This document shows positions 30,044 to 41,366 of a stretch of 64,000 nt of DNA, piece after piece; position 1 is the first letter of the stretch, and the number at the start of each line of letters is the position of its first letter. A program made the position numbers and the translations under genes. This stretch comes from Ramazzottius varieornatus (taxonomy: Eukaryota > Tardigrada > Eutardigrada > Parachela > Ramazzottiidae): contig BDGG01000004.1 of assembly GCA_001949185.1 (NCBI GenBank), positions 2,670,912-2,734,911 on the forward strand. The letters are read 5' to 3'. The notes under the pieces are model-generated. The model saw only the letters and a program-made list of their open reading frames with translations, was not told where the DNA came from and made no database searches.

Positions 30044-30804
30044 ATGGGGGAGATTGTTGATCTACGGTTGTCACTGTGCTTCGTTGCTGCCGTGTTCCGT
30101 TTTGTCAGTACGGGAGAAGCAATGTGGGTTTCTTTTGACCGCTTTGCGGACCTGTCTATAAGTTCAGCTCAACTCGGTGGATCGGGTGGGTTCGCCGAGT
30201 GGAACGTGCTGAAAGCGGAAGTAATGAAGATGGAGAACTCAGTAGCTGAGAGTGCCCACCTAATTTCTAGAAGGGCGAAGAAGAAAGGTGATCCCGAATC
30301 GAACACCCTCGATTCTTCAGTTCCCGGCGGGAGAATTGGTGAGTGTGTCAGTCCTTGGGGCTTTGAGACTTGGAAAGAACGAAAATAACCATGAGGGAGA
30401 CTAGTATCTGATTTTCTTGCAGAATGCCCTAGCAGCGGGGACGCCCTCATGCGGGCGGTATGTCCAACCGTTGACCGACGCGGACGGTGAGAAATTTGGC
30501 ATTGTTCCGTTCTCATATTTATATCTGTGACTATGTCGAGACTGTCAGGTACCGATGCATCGACGCTTCGATGCTGTGTAATGCGCAGAAGGAATGCCCG
30601 AATGGCGAGGATGAAGACCTAACCATGTGCATGTTCTATAAACTGGTTCGTTATTCGTGCAATATCGGCAAACGAATTTAATAAGCTCGTCTTGACCGCT
30701 CAGGCGTTTAGAAAACTACTATAACCTCTCTTTTTCTTGCGTAGACTGTTCACTACGTCGGAAAATATGGACAGACCATCACACGATGGGTTTTGCCAGC
30801 GTAG
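30044..30804 (+). CDS. Small secreted protein with one LDLa domain
   Basis: Four exons: 30044-30338, 30423-30486, 30549-30645, 30745-30804; 171 aa, phases consistent. A signal peptide is likely (residues 1-26, core LSLCFVAAVFRFVS). A 70-residue linker holds a basic cluster (SRRAKKK) that could be a processing site. The LDL-receptor class A domain lies at about residues 99-148 and has all six Cys in order (ECPSSG, AVC, RCIDASMLC, KECPNGEDED, MC), the last acidic group being the Ca-binding loop. The C-terminus is short (MFYKLTVHYVGKYGQ). Single-LDLa secreted proteins of this layout include Jelly belly/HEN-1, the invertebrate ALK ligands; this identity is suggested by architecture only. The N-terminal Met was chosen for the signal peptide. 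Confidence 0.7.
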
Positions 30805-31457
30805 CCCGTGACAGACGCCTGGGAACCTCTCTACCATCAAGGAGCGCATCAATGTACACCCGCGTGGGTCCGCTGGTTTTTAAGGTCTTTAGTCAAGGTA
30901 TGCATGATATAACGTATGACCCAAGAAAGCGTCTGCTGGAGTGAAAACATGACAAAGAGAACTCGTGTTCGTTCGTCCTGTCACACTCCATGTAAGTCTG
31001 TACATGTAGAAGCGTTACTTACGATGGTTATGAATAGAAGCATGCTGGGATCGCGCTCGATATACCGCAGTGCTCTATCCTGTCACTCCCAAAAAGGCGT
31101 TCGACTGGTCTGTGAGGTTCTTTGACACTTTCTTTTAACATCCTAAAGTAGCTCAAATCATGCCTCGCTGTTGTACTCAAGGCCAACGAAAGCGGAAACC
31201 TTTTAACGCTAATCGCACACAAAGCTTCCCGAGCTATCGATATATTCTTATGCTAAGAGATCGCTTACCTAAAACCGGAAGTCAGCTTGTTCACCCAACA
31301 AATTCTCGGAGCCAAATCCGTCTTATGAAAGTGAGAAGTGAGAGCTCCCTGGTGGCACTTTAGCAGTACCTGTCGAAACTGATTTCCGCTAATTTTGCTC
31401 AAACGCGTAACTTCCATGCCGGATAGCCATTAAAAGTTAAAAGTCCAAAAAAGTCAG
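30805..31457. other. Intergenic region
   Basis: Two open frames of 60-70 codons (30916-31125, 31160-31363) lack splice context and resemblance, so I do not call them. It contains the upstream region of the coiled-coil gene. Confidence 0.45.
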
Positions 31458-34400
31458 ATGGAGGACATTGATATTACTGGACTGTATACCGACTCGTTGG
31501 AAGGAGTTGTGCACGATCTTGACATTCACCAAGCACGGAGAATGAGTCGGACGCTGCAGGACTCTGGTCGCTCTGGGACCTACCTAAAGCATGATAGTGG
31601 GTTCTTGACCAACTCGTCCGATTTACTGGTGAGTGGAAAGTTTTGTTCAAGAATTCAGTACGATTATGTGGGAACTGATGGATTGATGAAAGAGCCGCTT
31701 TTTTAGAGTCGGGACGAGTCGCCCACTCGGGAAAGCATGTTACGAAAAGCTCGGAGTCGCTCGCCTGCCATGGGGAAATACGTCATCGACCGCTACAAAA
31801 ATCCGGCTGTAGAGACTATCCGTAACCATCAGATTATCTCTACTTTCGAGGATTTGGAACTGGAAAAGCTTTTGCTCAAGGACGAAAACGCGGATATGAA
31901 AGACAAGGTTGGTTCGTACGACCAAGCTTCTGACATGATTTCCGAGCTGTCTTTGCGTGCTCTTTTTGTTGAATAAATTTACCACATTATCCGAAACCGG
32001 ATGAAGTTCACTGAATACAATAGATTGTTCGTGCGGGAAATAGTCGAAATTATTTCGCAAAATTTCTTTTTGACAGGTTCTCCAAATGCAGGGCCACCTG
32101 CGCTTGTTGGAAACAGCTCGAATTCGTGACGCGGAAAGGTTCGACCTTCAAGAGCGGGAAGTTAATGCGCTGCGCCTCCAATTGAAAACTGAAAAAGAGA
32201 CTCGACAGTCAGGCAATGTACTCGTTGAGGAACTCCAGTCGGACCTCACCAGGAAGACCGACCTTTTAAATCTTGCCAATGAAGAACTCATCGAAACGAG
32301 GGAACGACTTCGACTGCTGGACAGACAGGTATGTTTCCATTTCGACTGTTGCTTTTTTGGGGTTTCATGTTGCAACAACAGTCTACTTTTTGATCTGAAA
32401 TACATGATGCCTAACGTTCACTGCAGCTTCAGGAAGAAGCCAACTCCAGGTCGCACGCCGAACGGAATGTCAGAGAACACAAAGACGTAAGAATTTACTT
32501 AGTCATTCTCACAAATGCAGAGGTTTCGGCCTGCACTTAATATTTTTTATAGAGAGTCGAAGACTTGTCAAGCGAACTGGACATGGAGAAGAAAGTAAAC
32601 AGAAGTTCGATGGAAGCAATACGCGAGCTTAAAGAGGAATTGTCAGAACTACGAGACGAGGTAAGCTGAAAAAGTCCGGATGTTTTGATTGACTTGATTC
32701 ACATCCTCCTTGGTTCCGCGTTTTTGTCCATCAATAACGCCAACGCTCATCATTCAGATGAATACCGTAACCGATGGTATCAAAGAGGTTTCCCGTGCAT
32801 TCGATTCTCCCATCGGTAGCCCAGTCAGTGTCGACCTACGGCTGCGCAATGAGGACCTTCAGCACAAACTTAGACGCCTGGTCGACCTGAGGAACGAATT
32901 GTGCGACAAGGTTGTGGCTAGCGAACGAGAAGTTAGAAATCGTACCGCCCAGTTCGAGGATTTCGACGACGAGATACATCAATTGTCTCGGGTACTTCGA
33001 TCCGAGACAAAGGTACGTTTATACCTTTCCCAAGACGAATCTCTGTTGTTGCCATTGTGTATCTCGAAGGACGAACTGGTGCCGAATAGCCTCCTAAGCG
33101 ACGCAATTTTTCGAGAGCAACGGTCCGTCCTGGCCAATGCAAAAATGTCAGCCGGCATGGAACCACTTCAGGCAGCCATAGTTGCGTTTCTCGATTTTGA
33201 GATGAAGAAACGGAAAGTTCTCCGAGACTCGGTGGACAAAATCTTGAAGAAATTCAACTGGAAAGAAACCGGACTGAACGACTCGCGTAAGTTCCAGCCA
33301 ACCAGGAAGTACTGGTTGCGCAATATTCCCAGAGCTAATCAACTAATCGAAATGACTTACAGAGTTGATGCAGCTGTTGCAGTCCATATTGTCGTCATGG
33401 TCCAGCTTTCGCGAACATCATCGCCAAATATTTACCAGACTGAAAGCAACAAAGCAATCGATCGCCGCTGCATCTCAGAATGCGTCTCAAGGGGCAATCG
33501 CAGTTCGTGGCGCCCTGATGGGTTACAAGAACGCAGTCTTGACGGCATCCCGCCATAAACTGGACGAAGAGTTCTTCAAGTTCCTCGATAACACCAGGAT
33601 CCAGCATGACGCAATCAAACGGGTAATGAAGGCCGCACACCAAAAACACCTTATTGCGGAAATCCAGAAGGCAAAAGTCGAGCAAGAAGAATTCAATAAA
33701 GAAGCTGTCGGCAGCGAACGCAAACGGGCGGAGCAACTCAACGCGACCATCGACGAGCTGACCGCGGTAATTTAGCGCAGTGTTCGATCATTGTGGTGAA
33801 GTGGGCAACAGTTTTACTAGACTATGTAAAATTGTTAGAACTTACGCGAAAAGCAAAGCGAGGTGGAAAAGCTCCAGGATGAAACGAAAAGTGCGGAAAG
33901 TAAGCTCTTCAGGACGATGGAAGAAGCTCGGAGAGTACAGGTAAAGTTCACCTAACCGGAAGAGAATCGCGATGTACGTCATGTGATATAAAACTTTTAC
34001 AGCACGGTCACCAGTCGGCACTGGATTCACTGGCCCAAAGCCACAACACTGTTCAGCAAGCACTCCAGAAAAAGCTGGAAGACCTTCAGTTGCAGTTGGG
34101 TTCGGGCTCAGAACGCTTGCAAAGGGAGATTGACCAGAAAGCCAAAACGATTTCGGCCCTTGAAGAGACCATAGCGGCTAAAGAGCAGAAGATCACGCAG
34201 GTGCAGAAAACCATAAAGGAACACACTAAAAAGCAAGAAGGTAACTGGCGGATCGTCCGACTCATTTGTGAGATATTTGAAAGGTTTTACATCTGGTTAT
34301 TTTCGCAGCTCTGCAGAAGGAACTGGCTGCCGAACGCGATCCGGCGAAAAATCAAAGGCTGCTTCTGGCTATAAAGGCATACGAGTAAATCTTTTTCATA

Positions 34401-35374
34401 GTCTGCAACATTTCAGTTCGAATCTAACTCTGGAAATTTCCTTAGGCGGGAAGTAGGAGAGCTTCGCGCAAAGATTGCCGAAAGGGACACACTAGTGGGT
34501 CATCTGAAGAAAAGGGTGGACGAAGCGCTGAACCGAAGCCAGAAGAAGGTTAATGAGGTCGCCGAAAGGAGCAGAATCGAGATCGGGTCAAAAGAATCGA
34601 AGCTCTTGGTATGGTTTTCACAGCGATCCAATGCATCGTGCAGTCGTTCCAAACTCTAGATGTTTAATAACTATCTTTTCCAGGAAAAAGAAAAAGAAAT
34701 TGAGAAACTGCAAGGTCACCTGATTAAAGTCCACCGGATGATGGCCACCAAGGTCGTTCCCGCGCAGATGCCAACAAAATTAACGTGAGTCATCATAGGG
34801 ATGTTGTCCTTCCGGTACAGTAATTTTTTCAGTCGAAACGACTACAAAAATAAATATTGCGTGAAAAAGAAACTGAGTCAGCCGACAAAGCGCGAACGAA
34901 AATAAATTGTTCAATACCGCACTGGAAATCGGATCCGTCACGAAAAAATCAGTTGCTTTCTGCCGCACTTACAGACCAGCTTCGTTTGGTGGAGAGCTGA
35001 CACAGTCGTCAACGACACGTACCACCGTCGTAAAGAGCGCGAGTAATGGGGCGATCAAGAGTGGCTCCGGCTCCGACACCACCCGACTTCCGCTTATCAT
35101 GCCGCCGGCCCCAGTGACGAACAACTCTTCTAGTAACGGTGCTGATGCAACGACAGCGAACGAGAGTCAGCAAGTTAGTCTCGGTCATAACCACTGGTCC
35201 GATAGACACCGACACTGTTTTCCCGATGACAAAGGTTACAATGAGACGCTATCTTCCCAGGTCTCCAGACGCACGACTGCCCGATCAGAAGTCGGGTCGG
35301 TCGGTGGGAGACCACGATCCCGGACACAATCGACGACAAGAAGCAATAAACCCAAAGCCGAATGGCAAAGCTGA
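31458..35374 (+). CDS. Long coiled-coil protein, function unknown
   Basis: Fourteen exons: 31458-31628, 31707-31907, 32077-32328, 32427-32486, 32553-32660, 32758-33012, 33070-33286, 33363-33766, 33839-33940, 34003-34240, 34309-34384, 34446-34608, 34684-34784, 34975-35374; 915 aa with consistent phases. I do not recognise the family. The first 100 residues are acidic, then Ser/Arg-rich (RDESPTRESMLRKARSRS). Residues 110-240 and 480-780 are heptad-rich coiled coil (for example LQLKTEKETRQSGN and ELRAKIAERDTLVGHLKKR). A helical non-coil block (MEPLQAAIVAFLDFEMKKRK) lies between. The tail is a low-complexity Ser/Thr/Asn region ending in a basic stretch. A cytoskeletal or centrosomal scaffold would fit, but this is only inference from composition. 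The last exon is read through to the first stop; other splice choices near 35180-35260 would change the last 60 residues. Confidence 0.7.
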
Positions 35375-35803
35375 CCATAAGTTGCAGATAATTGATAAAA
35401 TTATTACGTATTCGAAACTTCGTATAGCAGTCTGTTTGCTGTTCTACTCACTGTTTCATGCCCCCGGCTTTTGGCTTGTTAAGATTGGTGTTTGTCAGAG
35501 GATTTTGTCATGATCTCTGACTAAACTACAGTAATACTTATGCCGAGTACTTCGACATACCACACGGGATTAGGCATCAAGTGCACTCTTGAGGACCTTG
35601 GAAACTACTGATACAGTACAGCGATAAGAGAGCTGAAAGCTGTTGTAGAAACATGAAGTAGATGGCTTATCCGTGGGTCGAATGAAGTGTCCAGCGATAT
35701 ACTGTGATACGGCCGCATAGCTCCGCGCTATAAGTCTGGATCCTGATCATCCTACCGATGCATAATCAGCAAAGAACCTCTCCATCCTCCACTCTATTGC
35801 AGA
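35375..35803. other. Intergenic region
   Basis: Spacer between the coiled-coil and Ly6-like genes. I see no exon, repeat or RNA gene in it. Confidence 0.45.
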
Positions 35804-36542
35804 ATGCGTTACTGCGGATTCCAAGCTGCTGCCCTAATGCTGTTGCTTCAGCATGCTGGATCAGGTGAGCGAAACTGATAAGGAAGTTGCAAATGAATTT
35901 GTCCAACTCCATGTCGATCACAACAAAGCGTTTGTGACCTTCCCCGCTTCTTGTTAAATTTAGAGCTGGCTGCTTGACTGACCGCATTTTGTCAGGTGTG
36001 GCATTCCGGTGCTTGTGCGAGAATACTTTTGGGTGCGATACCAGGATGATTATTCGGTGTCCGGACACAGTGTACGAAAGAGTTCTCAGTTGTGTCAAGA
36101 TTTCTACGATGACAGGTATGGACGTGTTCAGTCCCCAAACAAAGAGCTAAATTAAAGATCGGATGAGTCCCCCGCTCTGCCTTTAGGCAACTCCATTCGA
36201 GCATGTGGAAAACCGTGGGAAAATCTGGAACTGTGAGTGCGATATCAGATTCTGTTCCCTGCTGTATCACTGACGGCGCCTATCGTTTGACCAATATGCT
36301 TTTCGGGATGGAAAGATGTTCGTTCAACCAAGAGTCAGGTAAGTCAGACTTCAAACGTAGAAGCTATTCTCTTCCGCGCGCTTTGCGGCAGTCGACGACC
36401 GTGTAATGGTATCTTAACCACTGATCTCACTTTAGGACTAACAATTTGTTCATGCACGACTGAGTACTGCAATGGAGGCATTCACAATACCATTTCATGG
36501 ATGTTATTATGTGTGGTACCTTTAAAAATGCTCGTGACATGA
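35804..36542 (+). CDS. GPI-anchored Ly6/three-finger-like protein
   Basis: Four exons: 35804-35864, 35996-36115, 36249-36338, 36436-36542; 125 aa, phases consistent, with strong donors and acceptors. A signal peptide (MRYCGFQAAALMLLLQHAGS) is followed by a compact Cys-rich domain: AFRCLCENTFGCD, RCPDTVYERVLSC, SVPCCITDG, MERCSFN and the closing CSCTTEYCNGG. This is the order and ending (C.C.T..CN) of Ly6/uPAR or activin-receptor-like ectodomains. After NGG comes a hydrophobic C-terminus (ISWMLLCVVPLKML), as in GPI-anchor signals. A competing frame across exons 1-3 is also open but gives no signal peptide or Cys pattern. It would act at the cell surface; the partner is unknown. Confidence 0.7.
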
Positions 36543-36753
36543 ACCCCGTCCTCTTTGGCGATGTAAATACTACTAGCGACTTCCGTCAGTCTCGAAACCA
36601 GGCGACAAACCCGCGACCTTCTACACCATAAAGAGACGTCATTACATCTGACATGAGAGCACCTGGGCAGAGAATAGAATATTTCGACATGCTACAAGTA
36701 CGTTTAACTTATCAAGAGTATCACAAATATTTTACTCATACAGATTCAACCAC

Positions 36754-38456
36754 TTAAAGCATGTATTGCTTATACAGCTTTGTCATCTGTTCGAGGAAGA
36801 TGAAGGTCAAAACGGTATGCGGACCTGAAAAGCAGAACCGAAATGAAGTTTCTGGTAAATAGGGTCGATCGTACGAGACAGTCTAAACCTACCAAGTCGC
36901 ATGTAATAAGGCGTGAATCCTTTCCACAAGGAAAACACGCCCTCGTTTTTGACAACTCTTGTTATCACATCAACCATGCCAGTATATTCCGGCTTGCCGT
37001 TGATTACTCTCATGTTCTGAATCCTAAGAAAGAACAGCAACACACTAGGCTGGTGATGTCGGAAAGCATGTCGAGGTCACTCTCGAAACCTCACATCAAG
37101 CACACACCTGGTTTTAGCGATGTCAAGTGGGCATGACATGGCGGTCGTAAGGAACCCGCTAATCATACTAGCCACAAAGTGACAGGGTATTCCATCTTTG
37201 AAATAACCTAAATAAAGAGGTAAGCAAAACTTCGTACGGATGCAAGTCAGTCGCAGAAGCGGAATCAGGGCACCGTAGTTTCCGCTTTATGGGCAAAGGT
37301 ACGGGAAACTGTACGGTACCTGACTCAATCAGCATTTCTTTGGACTGCGAGTAGGAAACCAGCTGTGCCACATTCACGACGATTGCCCTGCCCACAGTAG
37401 GAACATAACCCTACAAGCAGGCAGCACTCTAGCTCTCTCGGTTCTGCTTCATGCAGTAGTCCGTTATTTATTGATATGGTGAACTTACTCTCCAGAGCTT
37501 CAGCACACCCTCTTCACGAGCTATCCTGATTAGTGCGTCAAAAACATGCTTGTAGTTCCGTTTAAGTTCCGGTGGCTGACTAAACATGTAGGTCAAGGCT
37601 AAGTCATTGAAGGTTCCAAATGATTTGCACGAGAAGTCGAGCCTTACCGGCCATCGAGAGTCAAGCGAACCATTGCCAGTTCACAAGGGGTTCCGACAGT
37701 TGCTGCGACGCTCCCAGCCACTATTGCAATGGCTGTCTTGCTTAAAAACCCCGGAGGTTCACCCGTTGGTCTGGAAATAGAACGATAGCCATGAGGTTAT
37801 GTTTCAGATAATTGAGAGAAATATACTTCATCCGCGCACCCGGAGAATCGCTCGAACAGCCATGTATAGACACCAAGTCTTGTGGTGGTGTAAGTAGCCT
37901 GACGCAGCAGTCCTGCTGACAGACTACACGATAAAATATTCTTCCGTCACATACACAAAACTAACGTGTATCTTAGGAGCTTCGAAACAAAGACGTACCC
38001 GGCATAGACTCCAGCAGGTCCCTCCTTCTGAGCAATGGCTCTCAAAGCATGAAAACTCGTCTTATGCTCCCTCGCGGCTCCTCCTTCCCCTAATCGACAA
38101 CAGAACATTAATCTCATATGAATATCATGATACGGTAACAGGAATAAATGTGCATCATACAGTCCGTACCGCTCATTTGCATTCGATTTTTAACCACATC
38201 GAGCGGGTGGACGACCATCGTAGCCATACATCTGCAAAATAGGACGACGAAGTTCTTTTTAAACCCGCTCAAGCAACATAAGATCCTCCCTGAAAGCACC
38301 ATGTACGTACCCCGATAGCCCTCCGAAGGCAAACTTTATGGTATTGGGGAGCTGCTTGTTCTTGGCTGGTACCGCTTGAAGAACTTGGGGTGGTTTCATC
38401 GCGGAAGTCGACAACTTCCGGTCATCTACAGCTCGTTGTAGTTGAGGTGTGCTCAT
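36754..38456 (-). CDS. SLC25A11: Mitochondrial 2-oxoglutarate/malate carrier
   Basis: Ten exons in transcript order: 38311-38456, 38170-38231, 37999-38089, 37840-37923, 37648-37770, 37489-37579, 37320-37410, 37108-37207, 36893-37023, 36754-36824; 329 aa. It is an inner-membrane antiporter exchanging 2-oxoglutarate for malate in the malate-aspartate shuttle. It has three carrier repeats with the P.D.....R-type signatures HPLDVVKNRMQMSG, GTPCELAMVRLT and CPLDIAKTRIQNMR, plus the family blocks RQATYTTTRLGVYTWLFERF, GYVPTVGRAIVVN and SLWKGFTPYYMRLGPHTV. The N-terminal extension (about 40 residues, DDRKLSTSAMKPP) is longer than in vertebrates. One donor (GG|GTGCGC at 37839) is non-standard in its third base but keeps frame. 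Confidence 0.95.
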
Positions 38457-38885
38457 CGTGCTGCGTTAACACCTGCCAGAACTAGAGGGATAAGAATCCT
38501 TTGCACTCTTGGACAAGCATTATGCCTGACGTACCTGATAGGTGCGTTATTTCTCTGACTGCAACTTCGTCGAAGAAGTCCCTCTGGTCAGCAACTATTG
38601 ATAACATCCACTCGACGAAGCAGCCTGACTTTGCTCACCGTTCATCCATACGACGACGTATCCGGGGATCGCAAGCACCAACTAGACCCCAAACATCCAG
38701 CCACCGAAGGGACCCGCGATAACACGATCGGATAACCGCAGATTGTTGCTCGCGATGGAACCTGTTATCTTCCCAAAACATCCAAGTTGCCGTTGGGCGG
38801 CGTTCTTCAAAAAGACATTAAGAGAAACTTTAATATAGAGAAAAATTAATATCGATCAGCTGTTCGCTTCTTGCAGCAAACTGAA
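38457..38885. other. Intergenic region
   Basis: Upstream region of the carrier gene. No exon is visible. A short gata tandem run lies just downstream, near 38997-39013. Confidence 0.45.
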
Positions 38886-38934
38886 GTACACCAACGACGG
38901 GATATTATGGGCCAGTAAAAATTACGGACCAGGC
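38886..38934 (+). repeat. Left arm of inverted repeat flanking the RGG gene
   Basis: About 49 bp that reappear in inverted orientation at 40684-40731. The best-matched core is gggccagtaaaaat together with attatg and acgacggg, with roughly 85 percent identity by eye. No similarity is seen outside the arms. It could be a terminal repeat of a 1.85-kb insertion. Confidence 0.6.
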
Positions 38935-39225
38935 CCTTTCGCTACGGCGGCACGGGCAGGTGATTCTTGCTACAAGTAAAAACAGCATCGAAGGCTGGAT
39001 AGATAGATAGATTTATTGAGCCTCGACAATCTAGTCGACGGCTTCCTCGATCGTCAGAGGATAACGAAACATGAAAAAAATAAAACAAATAATGCAGTAC
39101 TAACAGCTTTGGCAAGTGGAAGCGATCAAGACTAACTTCAGAGATTGACACATAGAGATAACAATGCGAGATCAGGCACCAGAAAGGAAGTGGAAAATTC
39201 GCACAACCATAGCAGGGAGAGCTAA

Positions 39226-40084
39226 CTACCAAACAAGGAATGAGGGAACGTTCTTTCCGCCTTCGTCCAGGTTCTCACTCGTCCATTTCCGTGTCCAACT
39301 GGCTCCGTCGTTCCCGGTTTGATGCTCGAGCTGTTCCATGTGTGTGGTTGGGTTTTTGCTGTCCGTCGCGAGGGTCTTCTTCGCCGACTTAGGCTCGCCC
39401 TCCGAACCTAGTTGTACCGACGGGAGGGTGATCCGCCTGGCTCGGCGGATCCAGGTTCTGGTGGCTTTTCGGGGCCACCCTCCTCCGCAGTTCCAGGGGC
39501 AGTATCCCCGTTGTCCGTCACTATCACGTCCACTGCTACGTCCACCGCTCCGTCCAGCGCCATGGCCGCCCCTACGACCACCACCGCGCCCGTCAGAGCG
39601 GCCATAAGCACCGCCACGCCCACCGTAGCCCCGACCTCGGTTTCTGTTTGAGTTACAGTGTTGAGGCGGTTGATTGCCGAGGCGACGGTGATCGAAGGGC
39701 TTGCGCGGTGGGCCGATCGACCCCAAGTTGATCTTCACATCCGGTCGACCCGTACCGACGGGGCTGATGGTTATCGCTGATGCATGGCAGGAGCTGGCCT
39801 GAGGGACGCGAAGGCTGGACGGCTGGATGGCCTGAGCGCTAGGGCTGATGAATGGGTCAGCTGGTTGGGTCGCTGTCATCCCCTGTTGGATCAGCCACTC
39901 ATCGGCCGTGAATCTCGGTTGAGCGAGAGTTCCCAGCAGAGGCGTACCCGCTGAGGGACCGAGGGAAAAGCACAACGGAGGGACCTAGCGGGAAACCCAT
40001 AGGAAATCCCGTGGTCAGTCCTGACATCTGGTAAGGAGCACAGGCTCCAATCATTCCTCCAAACATGCTGAAGGGGAAGTTCAT
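39226..40084 (-). CDS. Gly/Arg-rich (RGG-box) protein, frame interrupted
   Basis: The Met at 40084 lies just after an acceptor (ttttcag), so a 5' UTR intron is likely. The first 40 residues (MNFPFSMFGGMIGACAPYQM, then a Gly/Pro/Met run) are in one frame. The rest is in another frame to the stop at 39226: FTADEWLIQQGMTATQP, then an RGG box (RGRGYGGRGGAYGRSDGRGG and onward), then a Lys/Thr/Glu-rich tail. The frames meet where ggtccctc is directly repeated 25 bp apart (about 39950-39982); taking out one copy restores the frame as LGPSAGTPLLG. An RNA-binding role fits the RGG box. A second open frame under the RGG region (TAEEGGPEKPPEP) suggests another splice form or shift. I do not recognise the family. 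Confidence 0.45.
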
Positions 40085-40683
40085 AATCTGAAAATAGCAT
40101 TTGGTTACTTGCTATGTCCAATCATCTGTCCATTTGTTACAAAGCCGTGAGTGCAAAGTGCGCGGAAGCGCTCTTTGAGGCATGCATGCGTGTCATGCGC
40201 TACTGATCACCAGTGAAGGAGTTTGATGGACATGCTTTGGCAAGAACAGGATGACCCAAGACTTTATGGAAGAACTTTGCGAATAGCAGACAAGCAGGCA
40301 CGTGTGCAGCAGTTGGACAGCACACCAGACACGGAACTAAGTCGATACAGCTCGAGAACCCGAGTTCGCAGAGGTCGCCTGTAAGGTCTCGACGAGGACC
40401 GTCAACGTACGTGCTGAATATTAAGCCAAGGAGCTGAAGATATCAGTTTATAACAGTGGATAGATCTCTGTTTTGCAGGAACATCTCTTTTCTTTTCGAG
40501 GAGCGTCGCTGGAAGAAAGTAAATGAACAATCCGCAGTCTCGAAACGCAAGTGTCAAACAGCTGATCGGCTGATAGGCACTGTCCATGACAAATTTCGAC
40601 GGTTGAATTTTACCACGTTACGTCATTTTGTCCGATTTCTGTTTCTGACTTCCATACAAATTGTAAATTTGCCGTCTTTTCCG

Positions 40684-40731
40684 CCTGGCCTGTGATTTTT
40701 ACTGGCCCATAATACCCCGTCGTTCGTGTAC
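40684..40731 (-). repeat. Right arm of inverted repeat flanking the RGG gene
   Basis: Reverse complement of the 38886-38934 arm, sharing tttttactggcccataat and cgtcgtt with scattered mismatches. The pair encloses the RGG open frame and nothing else I recognise. Confidence 0.6.
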
Positions 40732-41216
40732 CAAACATCGTGAATATGGTATGCCGAAAGTAGAAATCAGGCCACTTTAACACGGAGCATCATATGCAAG
40801 CATATTGGTTTCTATTTGGTGATGTTATACGGGTTAGTTAAGCACCTAAAACTAACAGTTTTAATTTTGCTGTAGAGCACACATTAAACTATATCAGTAG
40901 ACGGTTTGAATTTGCGTTGTCGAACCTTTCCTTAATTCGCTTAACTCACCAAAAAAGGGAGCTTTCCAGCAATTCTACGTTGTCCTGTAGGAATCGTACG
41001 TCTTCGGCTCTCGCACACTACTGACACTATTGATCGAGAAGGCTTGACACGCTTCATCAACTGACATCAAGCGGCTTCCGCCGTTCAACATGCGGAATAC
41101 CCAAGGCATCCTAAATCGCATACATATCAGGAGACGATCGAGCGCCCAACAGCACGATCCTGTTCTCAGGAAGATTCCTTGATTTATTCTAATTTTTTTA
41201 CGTTTCATGTTTTACG

Positions 41217-41366
41217 TACTGTAAATATTCGCTGCGTCCGCGCGGTACGTCATCGTACAAGTGAAGTACAGCCCCAGTCCAGTTTCAGGGACTGCGTAAC
41301 CCCCCACGGGGGTGCATCGTTACGTAAGAGTACGTACTGCGCGGATGCAGCGAAAATTTACAGTAC
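41217..41366. repeat. Small foldback (MITE-like) element
   Basis: The arms 41217-41256 and 41312-41366 are near-perfect reverse complements, sharing gtactgtaaa, ttcgctgc and tccgcgc followed by gtacgt. A second palindrome (ccccccacgggggt) lies between them. Length about 150 bp; no coding capacity. Confidence 0.6.

Noticed and set aside
38997-39013. Short gata tandem repeat
   Set aside because: Only about four units long; an ordinary microsatellite not worth a separate feature.
39408-39651. Ala/Thr/Pro-rich frames on both strands under the RGG box
   Set aside because: They are frame shadows of the Gly/Arg repeat. I kept only a note that one could reflect alternative splicing.
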